Origin: Limnomonas spitsbergensis | Lineage: Eukaryota > Chlorophyta > Chlorophyceae > Chlamydomonadales | NCBI GenBank assembly: GCA_037349105.1 | Contig: JAYJMM010000119.1 | Coordinates: forward strand, 7,327,001 to 7,391,000 | Direction of reading: 5' to 3' | Length of the DNA stretch: 64,000 bases | Part shown: piece by piece, positions 12,101 through 24,100 of the stretch | How positions within the stretch are numbered: position 1 is the stretch's first letter | Layout: each line of letters starts with the position of its first letter | Program-made: the position numbers and the translations under genes | The notes under the pieces: generated by a model | The model's input: the letters and a program-made list of their open reading frames with translations, nothing else | The model's database searches: none | Told to the model about the DNA's origin: nothing

Positions 12101-15100
12101 CCAAGACCGGTCTACAGCTAGTGGTCCAACCAGGTGGGCTTGCTGCACCAGGATTCGCTGCTGTAGGCCGGGTCGTAGTTGAGGTGAAGCTTAGGTGTAG
12201 CTGAGGTGTGCTGAATAAAATATCACTTGTGTGTGTGACTGACCTACTGGTTGTTTGCCCGGTCAAGCTGGACTGTTTCTCTCACCCGTGACAGCGCAAG
12301 CCATTATTTGCGATCCCAACCTCACCTTCAGGGTTGTATGACACCGTGTTTGCCTATAGCCAAGCTTGATTGTAGGTTGGATCCGTTATGAGGGTTTATG
12401 TTTTTATGATATAGGGTTTTATTATCCTAAACCCTATAGCCAAGCTTGACTGAAGGGTGGGTCCGTTACGAGGCAGACCACTGGAAGCTCTACGGACCTG
12501 TTAGCAGGTAGAAGCTCTGCAGGCCTCTGCATGAGCAGAAGTTCTTCCTCTACTTGTTGGCAGGTAGAGGCTCTGAGGACCTCTGTCAAGACAGACCTCA
12601 AGACTGACTGCGACCATGCCCTGTCCTCCATTCCCCACCTGAAGGGTCGTGGCACGGTGCTAGAACCCGTAACCCTAAACCTTAAACTCTTAACCCCACC
12701 TGAAGGGTCGTGGCACGGTGCTAGAACCCGTAACCCTAAACCTTAAACTCTTAACCCCACCTGAAGGGTCGTGGCACGGTGCTAGAACTCAAGCTCGACC
12801 GCATGGCAGATTCGGTCTCTGGGCAGACCGTGGTGGACCCCAAGGGCTACCTGACGGACCTTAAGTCCATGATGCTGCGGTCCGATGCGGACATTGCCGA
12901 CATAAAGAAGGCGCGGCTGCTGCTCAAGAGCGTCACTCAGACAAACCCGTACCATGCGCCAGGTAGGCTCGTGCACCCCATGCGCCAGGTAGGTCCATGC
13001 ACTCCATGCGCCAGGTAGGCCCATGCACCCCATGCACTTTGTGCCTTCCCCATGCATCCAATGCACCGCATGCGCCGGGTGGGCCCATGCACACGCTGCT
13101 CCCCAGCTGCGTTTCCTCCTATCGTTTCCCAGTCTCTTACATTGTATGCCACGTACCGGAACCTGCATCAGGTGCACTGGGTCATGTGACTGCCAGAGCA
13201 CGAGCAGACTAGGCTCACAGATGTTTGCACTCTCCAGGACAGCTCCAATGCTTCCCCCCTCCATGCACTCTGCATGCCCCCCCCACCACCCCTCCTCATG
13301 CACGCTCCGTGCTTCTCCCGTGCACCCTTCATGGCGTCTGACCCAGGCGGTAACGACCCTGACCATCCCTCGCCCCTCAAGCTGGATTGCCATTGTGCCC
13401 CTAGGGGCGCTGGGTTTGAGTGTCTGGATCAACTCAAAGCATTTGAACCTGGACCTTAACCCTAAATCCTAGACCCTAACCCTCAGCCCTGACTGCCTTC
13501 CACCCCTCAGGCTGGATCGCAATTGTGCGCCTCGAGGAGCTGGCTGGGAATTTCGCTGAGGCTCGGCGGTTGCTCACTGAGGTGCGGCTAAGAGCAGCAC
13601 CCACAAAACCTTGACTTTTGCCTCCTAGCCAGCAGACTAAACGCTGCCTGGATTTTCCAACAATTTTGCTGAGTGGTGGCATTGATGCTGTCAGGCTCTA
13701 AAAGTGTGAATGTACTGTCTGCTGCTGTCAGGACCAAACAGTGTGAATGTACTGTCTGCTGCTGCTGCTGCCAGTGCCAGTGCCAAGCAGTATGCATGTA
13801 CCGCCTGCTGCTGTCAGGACTAAACAGTGTGAATGTACTGTCTGCTGCTGCTGCTGCTGCTGTCAGTGCCAAGCAGTATGAATGTACTGCCTGCTGCTGT
13901 TACTGTCAGGTCCAAACAGTGTAATTATACTGCCTGCTGCTGCTATCCCAACGCCCAATACTTGGCCCCTCTTTAATAAACCAATATTGGACCCCTGGTG
14001 CCTTCCCGCAGGCCTGTGAGAAGTGCCCCCGGAGTGAGGACGTGTGGATGGAGGCCAGCCGGGTGTATGCCAAGCAGAGCAGAGAGAGTGCCAAGGCGGT
14101 GCTGGCTCGGGGAGTGGCGCAGGTATGTGGGAGCAGGGAGGGAGGGGAGCAGGGAGGGAGGGGAGCAGGTATGTGGGAGCAGGGAGGGAGGGGAGCAGGG
14201 AGGGAGGACGGCAGGGAGGGAGGGGAGCAGGGAGGGAAGGGAGCAGGTATGTGGGAGCAGGGAGGGAGGGGAGCAGGGAGGGAGGACAGCAGGGAGGGAG
14301 GACAGCAGGGAGGAAGGGGAGCAGGTATGTGGGAGCAGGGAGGGAGGGGAGCAGGGAGGGAGGGGAGCAGGGAGGGAGGACAGCAGGGAGGGAGGGGAGC
14401 AGGGAGGGAGGGGAGCAGGGAGGGAGGACAGCAGGGAGGGAGGGGAGCAGGGAGTTAGGGGAGCAGGGAGGGAGGGGAGCAGGGAGGAAGGACCGCAGGG
14501 AGAGAGGGGAGCAGGGAGGGAGGGGAGCAGGTATGTGGGAGCAGGGAGGGAGGGGAGCAGCAGTGCGTCTACTACGATCAGGTCATTTGCTAGGGTCATA
14601 GCGGGGGTGAGGGGGATATTACTGGCCAGATACAGTCGGGACTCCAACTCGGGAGTATGGGGGAGTAGGGAGGGAGAGGAGTAACAGTGCGGCTACTAGG
14701 ATAACATTTGCTTTCTTGCTGGGTTAATAGGGGGGGGTGACAGGGTATATTACTGGCCAGATACAGCAAGGGGAGGATATAGAATGGTGCTTTGTAGGAG
14801 TAAAGCAATGCTTGTTTGCTTGCGGTGTAGCTAGCGTGTCATCTTGTCATCCTGAGGCATGTCACCACTGAGGCACAGATTGCCGCATACCCAAGGGGCC
14901 TGTGCAGGGATAGATATTACCTACGAGGAGGAGCAACATGATGCCTGCTTGCTTGCGGTGTCGTGATGTTGTCATTTTCTGTGGCATGCCGCCACAGATT
15001 GTGTACTTGAGGACCAGGGCAAGGATAGATTATACCTTTGAGGAGCAGTGTTTGCTTGCATGTTTGCTTGTGGCGTCAATTTTGTCTTCCTACTGCCTGT

Positions 15101-18100
15101 CGCCACAGATTGTATACGTGACGATATATTTACCTTCAAGGAGTCATCGTTTGAATGGTATGATGCATGTTTGCATGCGGTGTCGTTATCGTGTCTTCCT
15201 GCTGCCTGTTGCTGCAGATTGCGGATTCCGTGCGGCTCTGGATGGCCGCCGCGGCGCTGGAAAGCGACAAGCCTTCCCAGCTGCGTGTCTTGAAAAAGGC
15301 TCTGGAGCGCGTGCCCTACAGCGTCAGCCTGTGGAAGGCCGCCATCGAGCTTGTGGATGAGGACGATGCAAAGGTGGGGAAATTCAAATTTGCAACCATG
15401 CCCTGCACACCCTTGGAGTGTGGAGGGCATGGTCTCATCAAGCTGGTCAATGAGGACGATGCAAAGGTGTGTGGGGAGGGGGGGGGGGGTAAATGCTCTA
15501 CCACTTCCGGATCGCTCTTGGCGAGTGGAAGGCCGCCATCAAGCTGGTGGATGCGGATGATGCGAAGGTGCGGAAATTGAATTCTTAACCATGCCCGATA
15601 CGCCCTGGGCGAGTGGAAAACCGCCATGGAGCTGGTCAATGAGGACGTTGCAACGGTGTGTGTGGGGGGGGGATAAATGCTCTACCACTTCCGGAATGCC
15701 TTTCACGTGTGGAAGGCCGCCATTGGGCTGCTGGATGAGGATGATGCAAAGGGGATAACAAATTAATTCGTAACCATTTCCAATGCGCCCTGCGGCGTGC
15801 GGGAGGCTTGTGTTGAATCTGGCTACCAAGCGTTGTCCGTCCTGTTGCTTTTGCAGCGTAATCTTCTCACCACCGATCCAGATTCTTCCAAAAGTGCGAC
15901 AGTGTGACGTGCTCATCAAGGGGCGAGTGCAGCATGGCATGAAGCCATGCTTGTGCTGGCTTTATAACTATCAAAACATCCGCACTCATGCTGACAATAA
16001 ACGCCTGGGTGTTGGTCACATGTTTTCCCTGGGGGCCAGTGCAGCATGGCTTGAGGCCACGTCTGTGCTGGCTGTATAAATGAACATGACCTGGCTGTAT
16101 AACTGAACATGACCTGGCGGTATAACTGAATATGACCTGGCGGTATAACTGAACGTGACCTGGCTGTATAAATGAACATGACCTGGCTGTATAACTGAAC
16201 ATGACCTGGCGGTATAACTGAATATGACCTGGCGGTATAACTGAACATGACCTGGCTGTATAAATGAACATGACCTGGCTGTATAACTGAACATGACCTG
16301 GCTGTATAACTGAACATGACCTGGCGGTATAACTGAATATGACCTGGCTTTATAACTGAGCATGACCTGGCTGTATAACTGAATATGACCTGGCTTTATA
16401 ACTGAGCATGACCTGGCTGTATAAATGAACATGACCTGGCTTTATAACTGAGCATGACCTGGCTGTATAAATGAACATGACCTGGCTGTATAACTGAACA
16501 TGACCTGGCGGTATAATTGAATATGACCTGGCTTTATAACTGAGCATGACCTGGCTGTATAAATGAACATGACCTGGCTGTATAACTGACCATGACCTGG
16601 CGGTATAACTGGCTGGTTGGCTGTATGACTAGCTGGCTGTATAAGTGAACACGACCTCTGCAGTTTTGCATTAATGCTCACAACCATAAACCGGGTGTTC
16701 ATCACATATACATTACGCAGTATTTGCATAAAGTGCATTCCTTTATGTCTGTCACTCTCCCGCGGCTGGCGCACCTCCAAACCCTGAACCTTTTATCGCG
16801 TTACACATCAAATACTGCGGTATTATCCATCCCTAGACCTCAAACCCCACGCCGTCATATCATCTATCCCTTAACCCTAAACTCTACGCAGTTGTCTTAT
16901 CCATCCCTCAACCCTCCACCCTTCGCTGTTGTGTTATCGGTCTTGACATAACTTTCTCTGTGGCTGTGGTCAGGTGCTGTTGGACAGAGCTGTGGAGTGC
17001 TGTCCTAATCAGGTGGACCTGTGGCTGGCGCTGGCCAAGCTGGAGACGTACGAGAACGCAAAGAAGGTCGGGATGTAGCAGAGAACTCAAGTGTGTGTCA
17101 GGGCCCACCTGGGATGGCCTTGCCTGGCCTTGGATCTATTTGGATCTATTTGGATCATGGCCTCGTTTTGAATGCTGGACCCAGTGGATGTGTTGCAACT
17201 GTAGCTGTGAATGTAAATGTAACTTCCAGGCCGGGTGAAGTCTCAGTTGCCGTTGGCGGGGCTTTGTTTATTGGCGGTCTGGTCTATTCCAGCCAAGGAA
17301 TCAGAACCATTGGGGTCTGATTCTGGTGACTCAACTCCCACCGGCTTATCCATCTAAATCCATTTGAATTTATATAAGTTCATCTGAGTCCACGCAGCTC
17401 TGTCCTGCGTTGTCCCTCAACCATGACTCCCATTGCCACCCAGGTTCTGAACAGAGCTCGCAAGTCATTACCCACCGAACAGTCCATCTGGATCACTGCA
17501 GCCCAGCTGGAGGAGGCGCAAGGGAACGATGACATGGCGGACAAGATCGTGGCCAGGGCTCTCAAGGTAGGGAGGGGCAGGTGTAGAAGGGATTAAGGCC
17601 AGGGGTGAAGGGGATCAGGTCAGGGGTGAAAGGGTTCAGGTCAGGGGTGAAAGGGTTCAGGTCAGGGGTGAAGGGGTATAGGTCAGGGGTGAAGGGGTAT
17701 ATGGGTTCAGGTCAGGGGATCAGGTTAGGGGTGAAGGGGTCAGGGATTCAGGGTCAGGTCATGGGTTGAAACTTTGATCACCCAGACACCCACCCAGTGC
17801 TGCGGCTGGATGGATGGCCTCCTGAATGAGTACCCTGCCCCGGACATCTGCCCTAGGACATCTGTTACGCCCCTTCTGAGTCGATTCAAATCACATGCAT
17901 TCCACATCCACATTTTATTTCCTTTCCCTCAAAGGCTTAAGGGTACGTCAGCTGTGGCTATGACTATTTTGTGTGTTGGTTTTTAATCAAGCATATGCCT
18001 CCCTGCTTGTTCCCTTCCCCCCCAAGGCCCTGGAGGCGGCTGGAGTGGTCATCTCTCGTGACCAATGGCTAGGCTTCGCAGAGCAGGCGGAGCGAGGGGG

Positions 18101-21100
18101 CATGCCCGTTGTTTGCAGGTACTGGCAGGGGGGACATAAAACCCCACAGCCCAATTGCCTAGTTTGCCCTGTTGGTGCCTGATGCGTTACATCGCCGAAA
18201 TGTGTTATGTGGCGTCCTTCCTGGATCTCAACCTTCAGTTCATAACACCATGATTGGACCGAGAAGGTCATACTGGTATCACAAAGAATGGTGCAAAGGA
18301 CCTGGACCTTGAACATGCACACCTTCACCAGGCCGCCCAAACTTCCCTCAGGTCTCTGACGTGTGACATTGCGTATGACGGTGTGTTGGACCCGGGCTTA
18401 ACGCTTTGCACCTTTACCTCAAACTTCCCACAGGTCCCTGACGCGCCACATTGCGTATTATGGTGTGGAGGACCTGGATCGGGAGTCCACACTTGCAGGA
18501 GATGCAGAGGAGTACTTGAGAAAGGTGCGGTGGAATGAACATTAGACGAATAACGGGAGTACGGGGGTGTCGGTACCGTATATGTTTCTGAGAGCAGATG
18601 CACATAAGACTGGTAAGAAGGGAAACGGGGTGTAAGGGAAAAAGTTATGTTTTAGGGCGAGTACTGCATGTGTAGGCATTGCCGCATCCTGAGGTTGTGA
18701 TGGATGGGCGAGTCAGAATCAGGAGCTCAGCTGAGTTCTCCAGATAGAGTACCCTCAAGAAGTGTGGTCCATGGTATGAGAGGATGGTATGAGAGGAGAG
18801 GATGTATCATGTATGGTATGAGAGGATGGTATGAGAGGATGGTATGAGAGGAAACACGTCTGTATGTGTCATCTGATGCGTCACCCTTCTCACCCTCCCC
18901 TCAACCCTCGCCAATCTGCAATCCCACGTCCCTCAGTCTCCCTCAATCATATCTTATTGAAGAGCTGAACTGAGATGCAGCACTATCCTCTTCATTCTTG
19001 TAGCCCTATTTGTTTTTTTGTTCCTCCAACCGTCCACATTCAGGGCTGCACAGAAGTGGCACGCACCCTCTACTTGGTGCTGCTGGAGACCTTCCCGAGC
19101 CGCGAGCTCATATGGCGAGCCGCTGCCCAGCTGGAGATGCAGCACGGGACGCCGGAGCAGGTAGGGAGGTGTGATGACAGTTACAGGTGCAGTTACCGGT
19201 GCTGTTACCGGTGTGTGGAAAGGGATAGTGCAGTTTCAGGTGCAATTGCAGGTGCAATTTCAGATGGCATTGCAGGTGGCATTGCAGGTGGAATCACAGG
19301 TGCAGTTACAGGTGCAGTTACAGGTGTGGGAAGGGATGGTGCAGCGCACAAGTGGGTTCAAACACTTGGGGTATATCGAATACTGTTGCAGAAAGTAGTT
19401 GACGTTGCTCAGTGTCCAAGCTCGGTGCGATCTTGCTTCCTCCCTGCCGTCCTGCCTGCTAGGTGGAGGCCCTGCTGAAGCGGGCGGTGCGAAGCTGCCC
19501 CCAGGCCGAGGTGCTGTGGCTCATGGCGGCCAAGCACAAGTGGCGGGTGGAGGGCGACGTGGCGGGCTCGCGGCGCGTGCTGGAGGAGGCGTTCAAGTCC
19601 AACCCGGACAGCGAGGAGATCTGGCTGGCAGCGTTCAAACTTGAATTCGAAAACGATGAGGTATGTGTGTCTGTGTTTGGGGAGGGTGGAGTAGGTTGAT
19701 AGTCAAATGGGATTTGTAGTTAAGTGTGATGCTGGCAGTGTTGTTTGTATAGCTATCCAGATGCTGCTCAGCTGTTGGCCATGGGGGCGCCTGACCCAGC
19801 ATGCCCTGCTGATTGGCACTAAAAAGTGAAGGTAATTACTTGAACAAATAGGAATGCGGAACTCAAGCCACCGGTGGTATTTGATTGTGCACTAGTCCCC
19901 CTTGTCTGCCAGGAGGCCGGCTAAGGGGGCGCCTGGCCCAGCATGCCCAGTTGATTGCGCCGCCGTCTGTAGGCCGGTCGTGGATCTATCCCTGTCTGCC
20001 CTTTGATGACTCTGCCCAGCAGGCCACCAATGGCGGTCTGGTGCGCAATCAAATACCACCGGTGGCTCGAGTCCCGCATTCCTTTTTGTTTCTGGACTGA
20101 TTACTGGTACTAACACTTTTTATTCATTTTTATTTCATTAATTGAATTAATTACTAACACTGTTTCGTAGCAGGGATACTATTCCCTCTCATTCTGCAGG
20201 GAAATGTGTTAAATTTGCAGCTGTTGTTCGTTTCCCTTGTTCAACTAAATTGTGGATTGTTGTGTTGCCCTCCTCCTCAGGCGCCGCGAGCCTCGCTGAT
20301 CCTGAGCAAGGCGCGGGCAGGCAGCGGGTCGCAGTACCCAAGAGTATGGATGAAGTCAGCTATTGTGGAGCGGGAGCTGGGCAATGATGCCAAGGTGCGC
20401 ACTCGGTTTGTGTGTTTGCTTCTCAGACTTTTTAAGGTTGGGCGGCCAGCCTCACACTTTGTGAAGTCCTAGGAGAAGAAAAGGTGAGCTAGGATGAGGG
20501 CTTGGGGCGCACGGACAAGTGCAACCCTAACCCTGACGCTGGTGTAGAAAACTCCGGCGTCAGGGTCAGTGTTATTCGGCCGGCTGGTGAATGAGGGCTG
20601 GTTTTATATTCTCTTTAATCTGGCTGGTAGCCGGCTGAGCGGAACTTCCCTGCTGTCCTTGTTGTTAAGCTGAATAGGAGTGGTGATGTCAGTTGTCAAG
20701 GCCATTCGCGACAGCGCGATCTGTTTAACATGAAGGATGTGTGTATGTGTTCTCGTAAGTTGGTTTGAAAGCATGAAGATCAAATTGATTTCAGAGCATG
20801 AATATGAAGTTGGGTTCAGAGCTTGAATATCAAGTTGGCTTCAGAGCATGAATATCAAGTTGGCTTCAGAGCATGAATATCAAGTTGGCTTCAGAGCATG
20901 AATACGGTACTAGGTAAGAACTGTTTATTCAACCCTATTTATACCCCCCCCGTAGGAGCGTGAGCTGTTGCGCGAAGGGATCTCCCGCTTCCCCTCATAC
21001 CCCCCCCCTGTAGGAGCGTGAGCTGTTGCGCGAAGGGATCTCCCGCTTCCCCTCATACCCCCCCCCTGTAGGAGCGTGAGCTGTTGCGCGAAGGGATCTC

Positions 21101-24100
21101 CCGCTTCCCCTCATACCCCCCCCCTGTAGGAGCGTGAGCTGTTGCGCGAGGGGATCTCCCGCTTCCCCTCATACCCCCCCCCTGTAGGAGCGTGAGCTGT
21201 TGCGCGAAGGGATCTCCCGCTTCCCCTCATACCCCCCCCCTGTAGGAGCGTGAGCTGTTGCGCGAAGGGATCTCCCGCTTCCCCTCATACCCCCCCCCTG
21301 TAGGAGCGTGAGCTGTTGCGCGAAGGGATCTCCCGCTTCCCCTCATACCCCCCCCTGTAGGAGCGTGAGCTGTTGCGCGAAGGGATCTCCCGCTTCCCCT
21401 CATACCCCCCCCCTGTAGGAGCGTGAGCTGTTGCGCGAAGGGATCTTCCGCTTCCCCTCATACCCCCCCCCTGTAGGAGCGTGAGCTGTTGCGCGAAGGG
21501 ATCTCCCGCTTCCCCTCATACCCCCCCCCTGTAGGAGCGTGAGCTGTTGCGCGAAGGGATCTCCCGCTTCCCCTCATACCCCCCCCCTGTAGGAGCGTGA
21601 GCTGTTGCGCAAAGGGATCTCCCGCTTCCCCTCATACCCCCCCCTGTAGGAGCGTGAGCTGTTGCGCGAAGGGATCTTCCGCTTCCCCTCATACCCCCCC
21701 CCTGTAGGAGCGTGAGCTGTTGCGCGAAGGGATCTCCCGCTTCCCCTCATACCCCCCCCCTGTAGGAGCGTGAGCTGTTGCGCGAAGGGATCTCCCGCTT
21801 CCCCTCATACCCCCCCCCTGTAGGAGCGTGAGCTGTTGCGCGAAGGGATCTCCCGCTTCCCCTCATACCCCCCCCCTGTAGGAGCGTGAGCTGTTGCGCG
21901 AAGGGATCTCCCGCTTCCCCTCATACCCCCCCCCTGTAGGAGCGTGAGCTGTTGCGCGAGGGGATCTCCCGCTTCCCCTCATACCCCCCCCCCTGTAGGA
22001 GCGTGAGCTGTTGCGCGAAGGGATCTCCCGCTTCCCCTCATACCCCCCCCCTGTAGGAGCGTGAGCTGTTGCGCGAAGGGATCTCCCGCTTCCCCTCATA
22101 CCCCCCCCCCTGTAGGAGCGTGAGCTGTTGCGCGAAGGGATCTCCCGCTTCCCCTCATACCCCCCCCCTGTAGGAGCGTGAGCTGTTGCGCGAAGGGATC
22201 TCCCGCTTCCCCTCATACCCCCCCCCCTGTAGGAGTGTGAGCTGTTGCGCGAAGGGATCTCCCGCTTCCCCTCATACCCCCCCCCTGTAGGAGCGTGAGC
22301 TGTTGCGCGAAGGGATCTCCCGCTTCCCCTCATACCCCAAGTTATATTTGATGATGGGTCAGCTGGAGGAGAAGGGCGGAGCCACTGACGCAGCACGGGT
22401 GGTATACAGGTGAGGCTACGATTCGGGCCGCCATCTCAAAACAACCCTCCCTGACCCCCCCCTGCACTCCCCGTACCCTCCCGTACCCTCCCTGACCCCC
22501 CCCTGCACTCCCCGTATCCTCCCTGACCCCCCCCTACACTCCCCGTACCCTCCCTGACCCCCCCCCTACACTCTCCGTACCCTCCCTGACCCCCCCCTAC
22601 ACTCTCCGTACCCTCCCTGACCCCCCCCTACACTCTCCGTACCCTCCCTGACCCCCCCCCTACACTCCCCGTACCCTCCCTGACCCCCCCGTACCCTCCC
22701 TTACCCCACCTGCACCCCCCGTACCGACCCTCCCGTACCCTTCCTGACCACCCCCTGCACTCCCTGTACCGACCCTCCCGTACCCTCCCGTACCCCACCT
22801 GCATCCCCCATACCGACCCTCCCGTACCCTCCCGTACCCCACCTGCACTCCCCATACCGACCCTCCCGTACCCTCCCGTACCCCACCTGCACCCCCCGTA
22901 CCGACCCTCCCGTACCCTCCCGTACCCTCCCTTACCCCACCTGCACCCCCCGTACCGACCCTCCCGTACCCTCCCGTACCCTCCTGTACCCCACCTGCAC
23001 CCCCCGTACCGACCCTCCCGTACCCTCCCGTACCCCACCTGCACCCCCCGTACCGACCCTCCCGTACCCTCCCGTACCCTCCCGTACCCCACCCGTACCT
23101 CCGTGGAGATTGGGGTTTCCCACCCCTCTAGGATTGGGACCTTATTCACAGAGCGCTTCCAACACAAACGTGTTAGTGACTGGTTTGGGAATTCGCCGAT
23201 TGATATTCGCCCAAGGGATCTGGAAAGATGGAAAGCAAGAAAAAGTGTACCTCCAGGCGGGTAAAGGAGACAGTGAGGCATGGTTGGTGGCCATGTCTGC
23301 GCTATTGCTACAAGACATTTAGAAATGTCTGCATGCGTGGTCCCAGCTGGAGGGGTGTGCTGCGATGTTTGTGATGACATCCACACACTCCGCCCCCAGT
23401 GGCCTAATGGCCGGGATATTGCCACCTGAGTGCATGTCTGGTCACAGCAGGAGTGGCCTGCTGGGATGCTTGGGCGGACGTCCGCAGTCCGCCAACTGCA
23501 ACCTGGATATTGTCTCCTGATTGCATATTTGCATGCATGCATGCATGGTCCCTGCAGGAGTGGCCTGCTGCGTTGCATGAACAGCGTCCCCATGTGGCTG
23601 TCCGCCGCACGGTTAGAGGAGGGGGCTGGCAACGTGCCCAAGGCCAGGGCGCTGCTGGAGCAGGGCAGGCTGAAGAACACAAAGAATGATGTGAGTGATG
23701 GGAGTGGCTGGGCAGGAAAGGGACACTTGAAGTTCTGTGAAGGTTTTTCAGTTCCCTCAGTGCATCACATTTGAATAATTTGATGCATGGGACATGTGCC
23801 TGTAAAGCGGTACAGGCACTTGATACTCTACATAGAGTTTGGCCACAGAAATGGGCGAAAGGAGGATGTCGAGGGTGGGAGGGGAGGGGAGGGGCGAGGA
23901 GGAGGCCCATCTGACTTTGCAGCATTGTAGAACAATCCGGCTTAAGCTGTGCCCTATCATCTTGGCCTGGGCCCTATCGTGCAGTGTTGCACCGTATCGT
24001 GCCACCATGCTTTGCAGTAGAAAGAATGATATACTTGGTGAGCTTGAGAAGGGATCGGGCGGTTACCTCCTTCCCTTTGTCCGACCTTTGTCGCTCGCCC

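Noticed and set aside
13973..14684. Gly/Arg/Glu-rich and Pro/Leu/Ser-rich ORFs of 140-230 codons
   Set aside because: They come from the GGGAGCAGGGAGGGAG purine minisatellite after PRPF6 exon 8.
22628..23680. 350-codon minus-strand ORF rich in Gly, Arg and Tyr
   Set aside because: Its second half is the CCCTCCCGTACC minisatellite read backwards and its first half overlaps PRPF6 exon 18 on the other strand.
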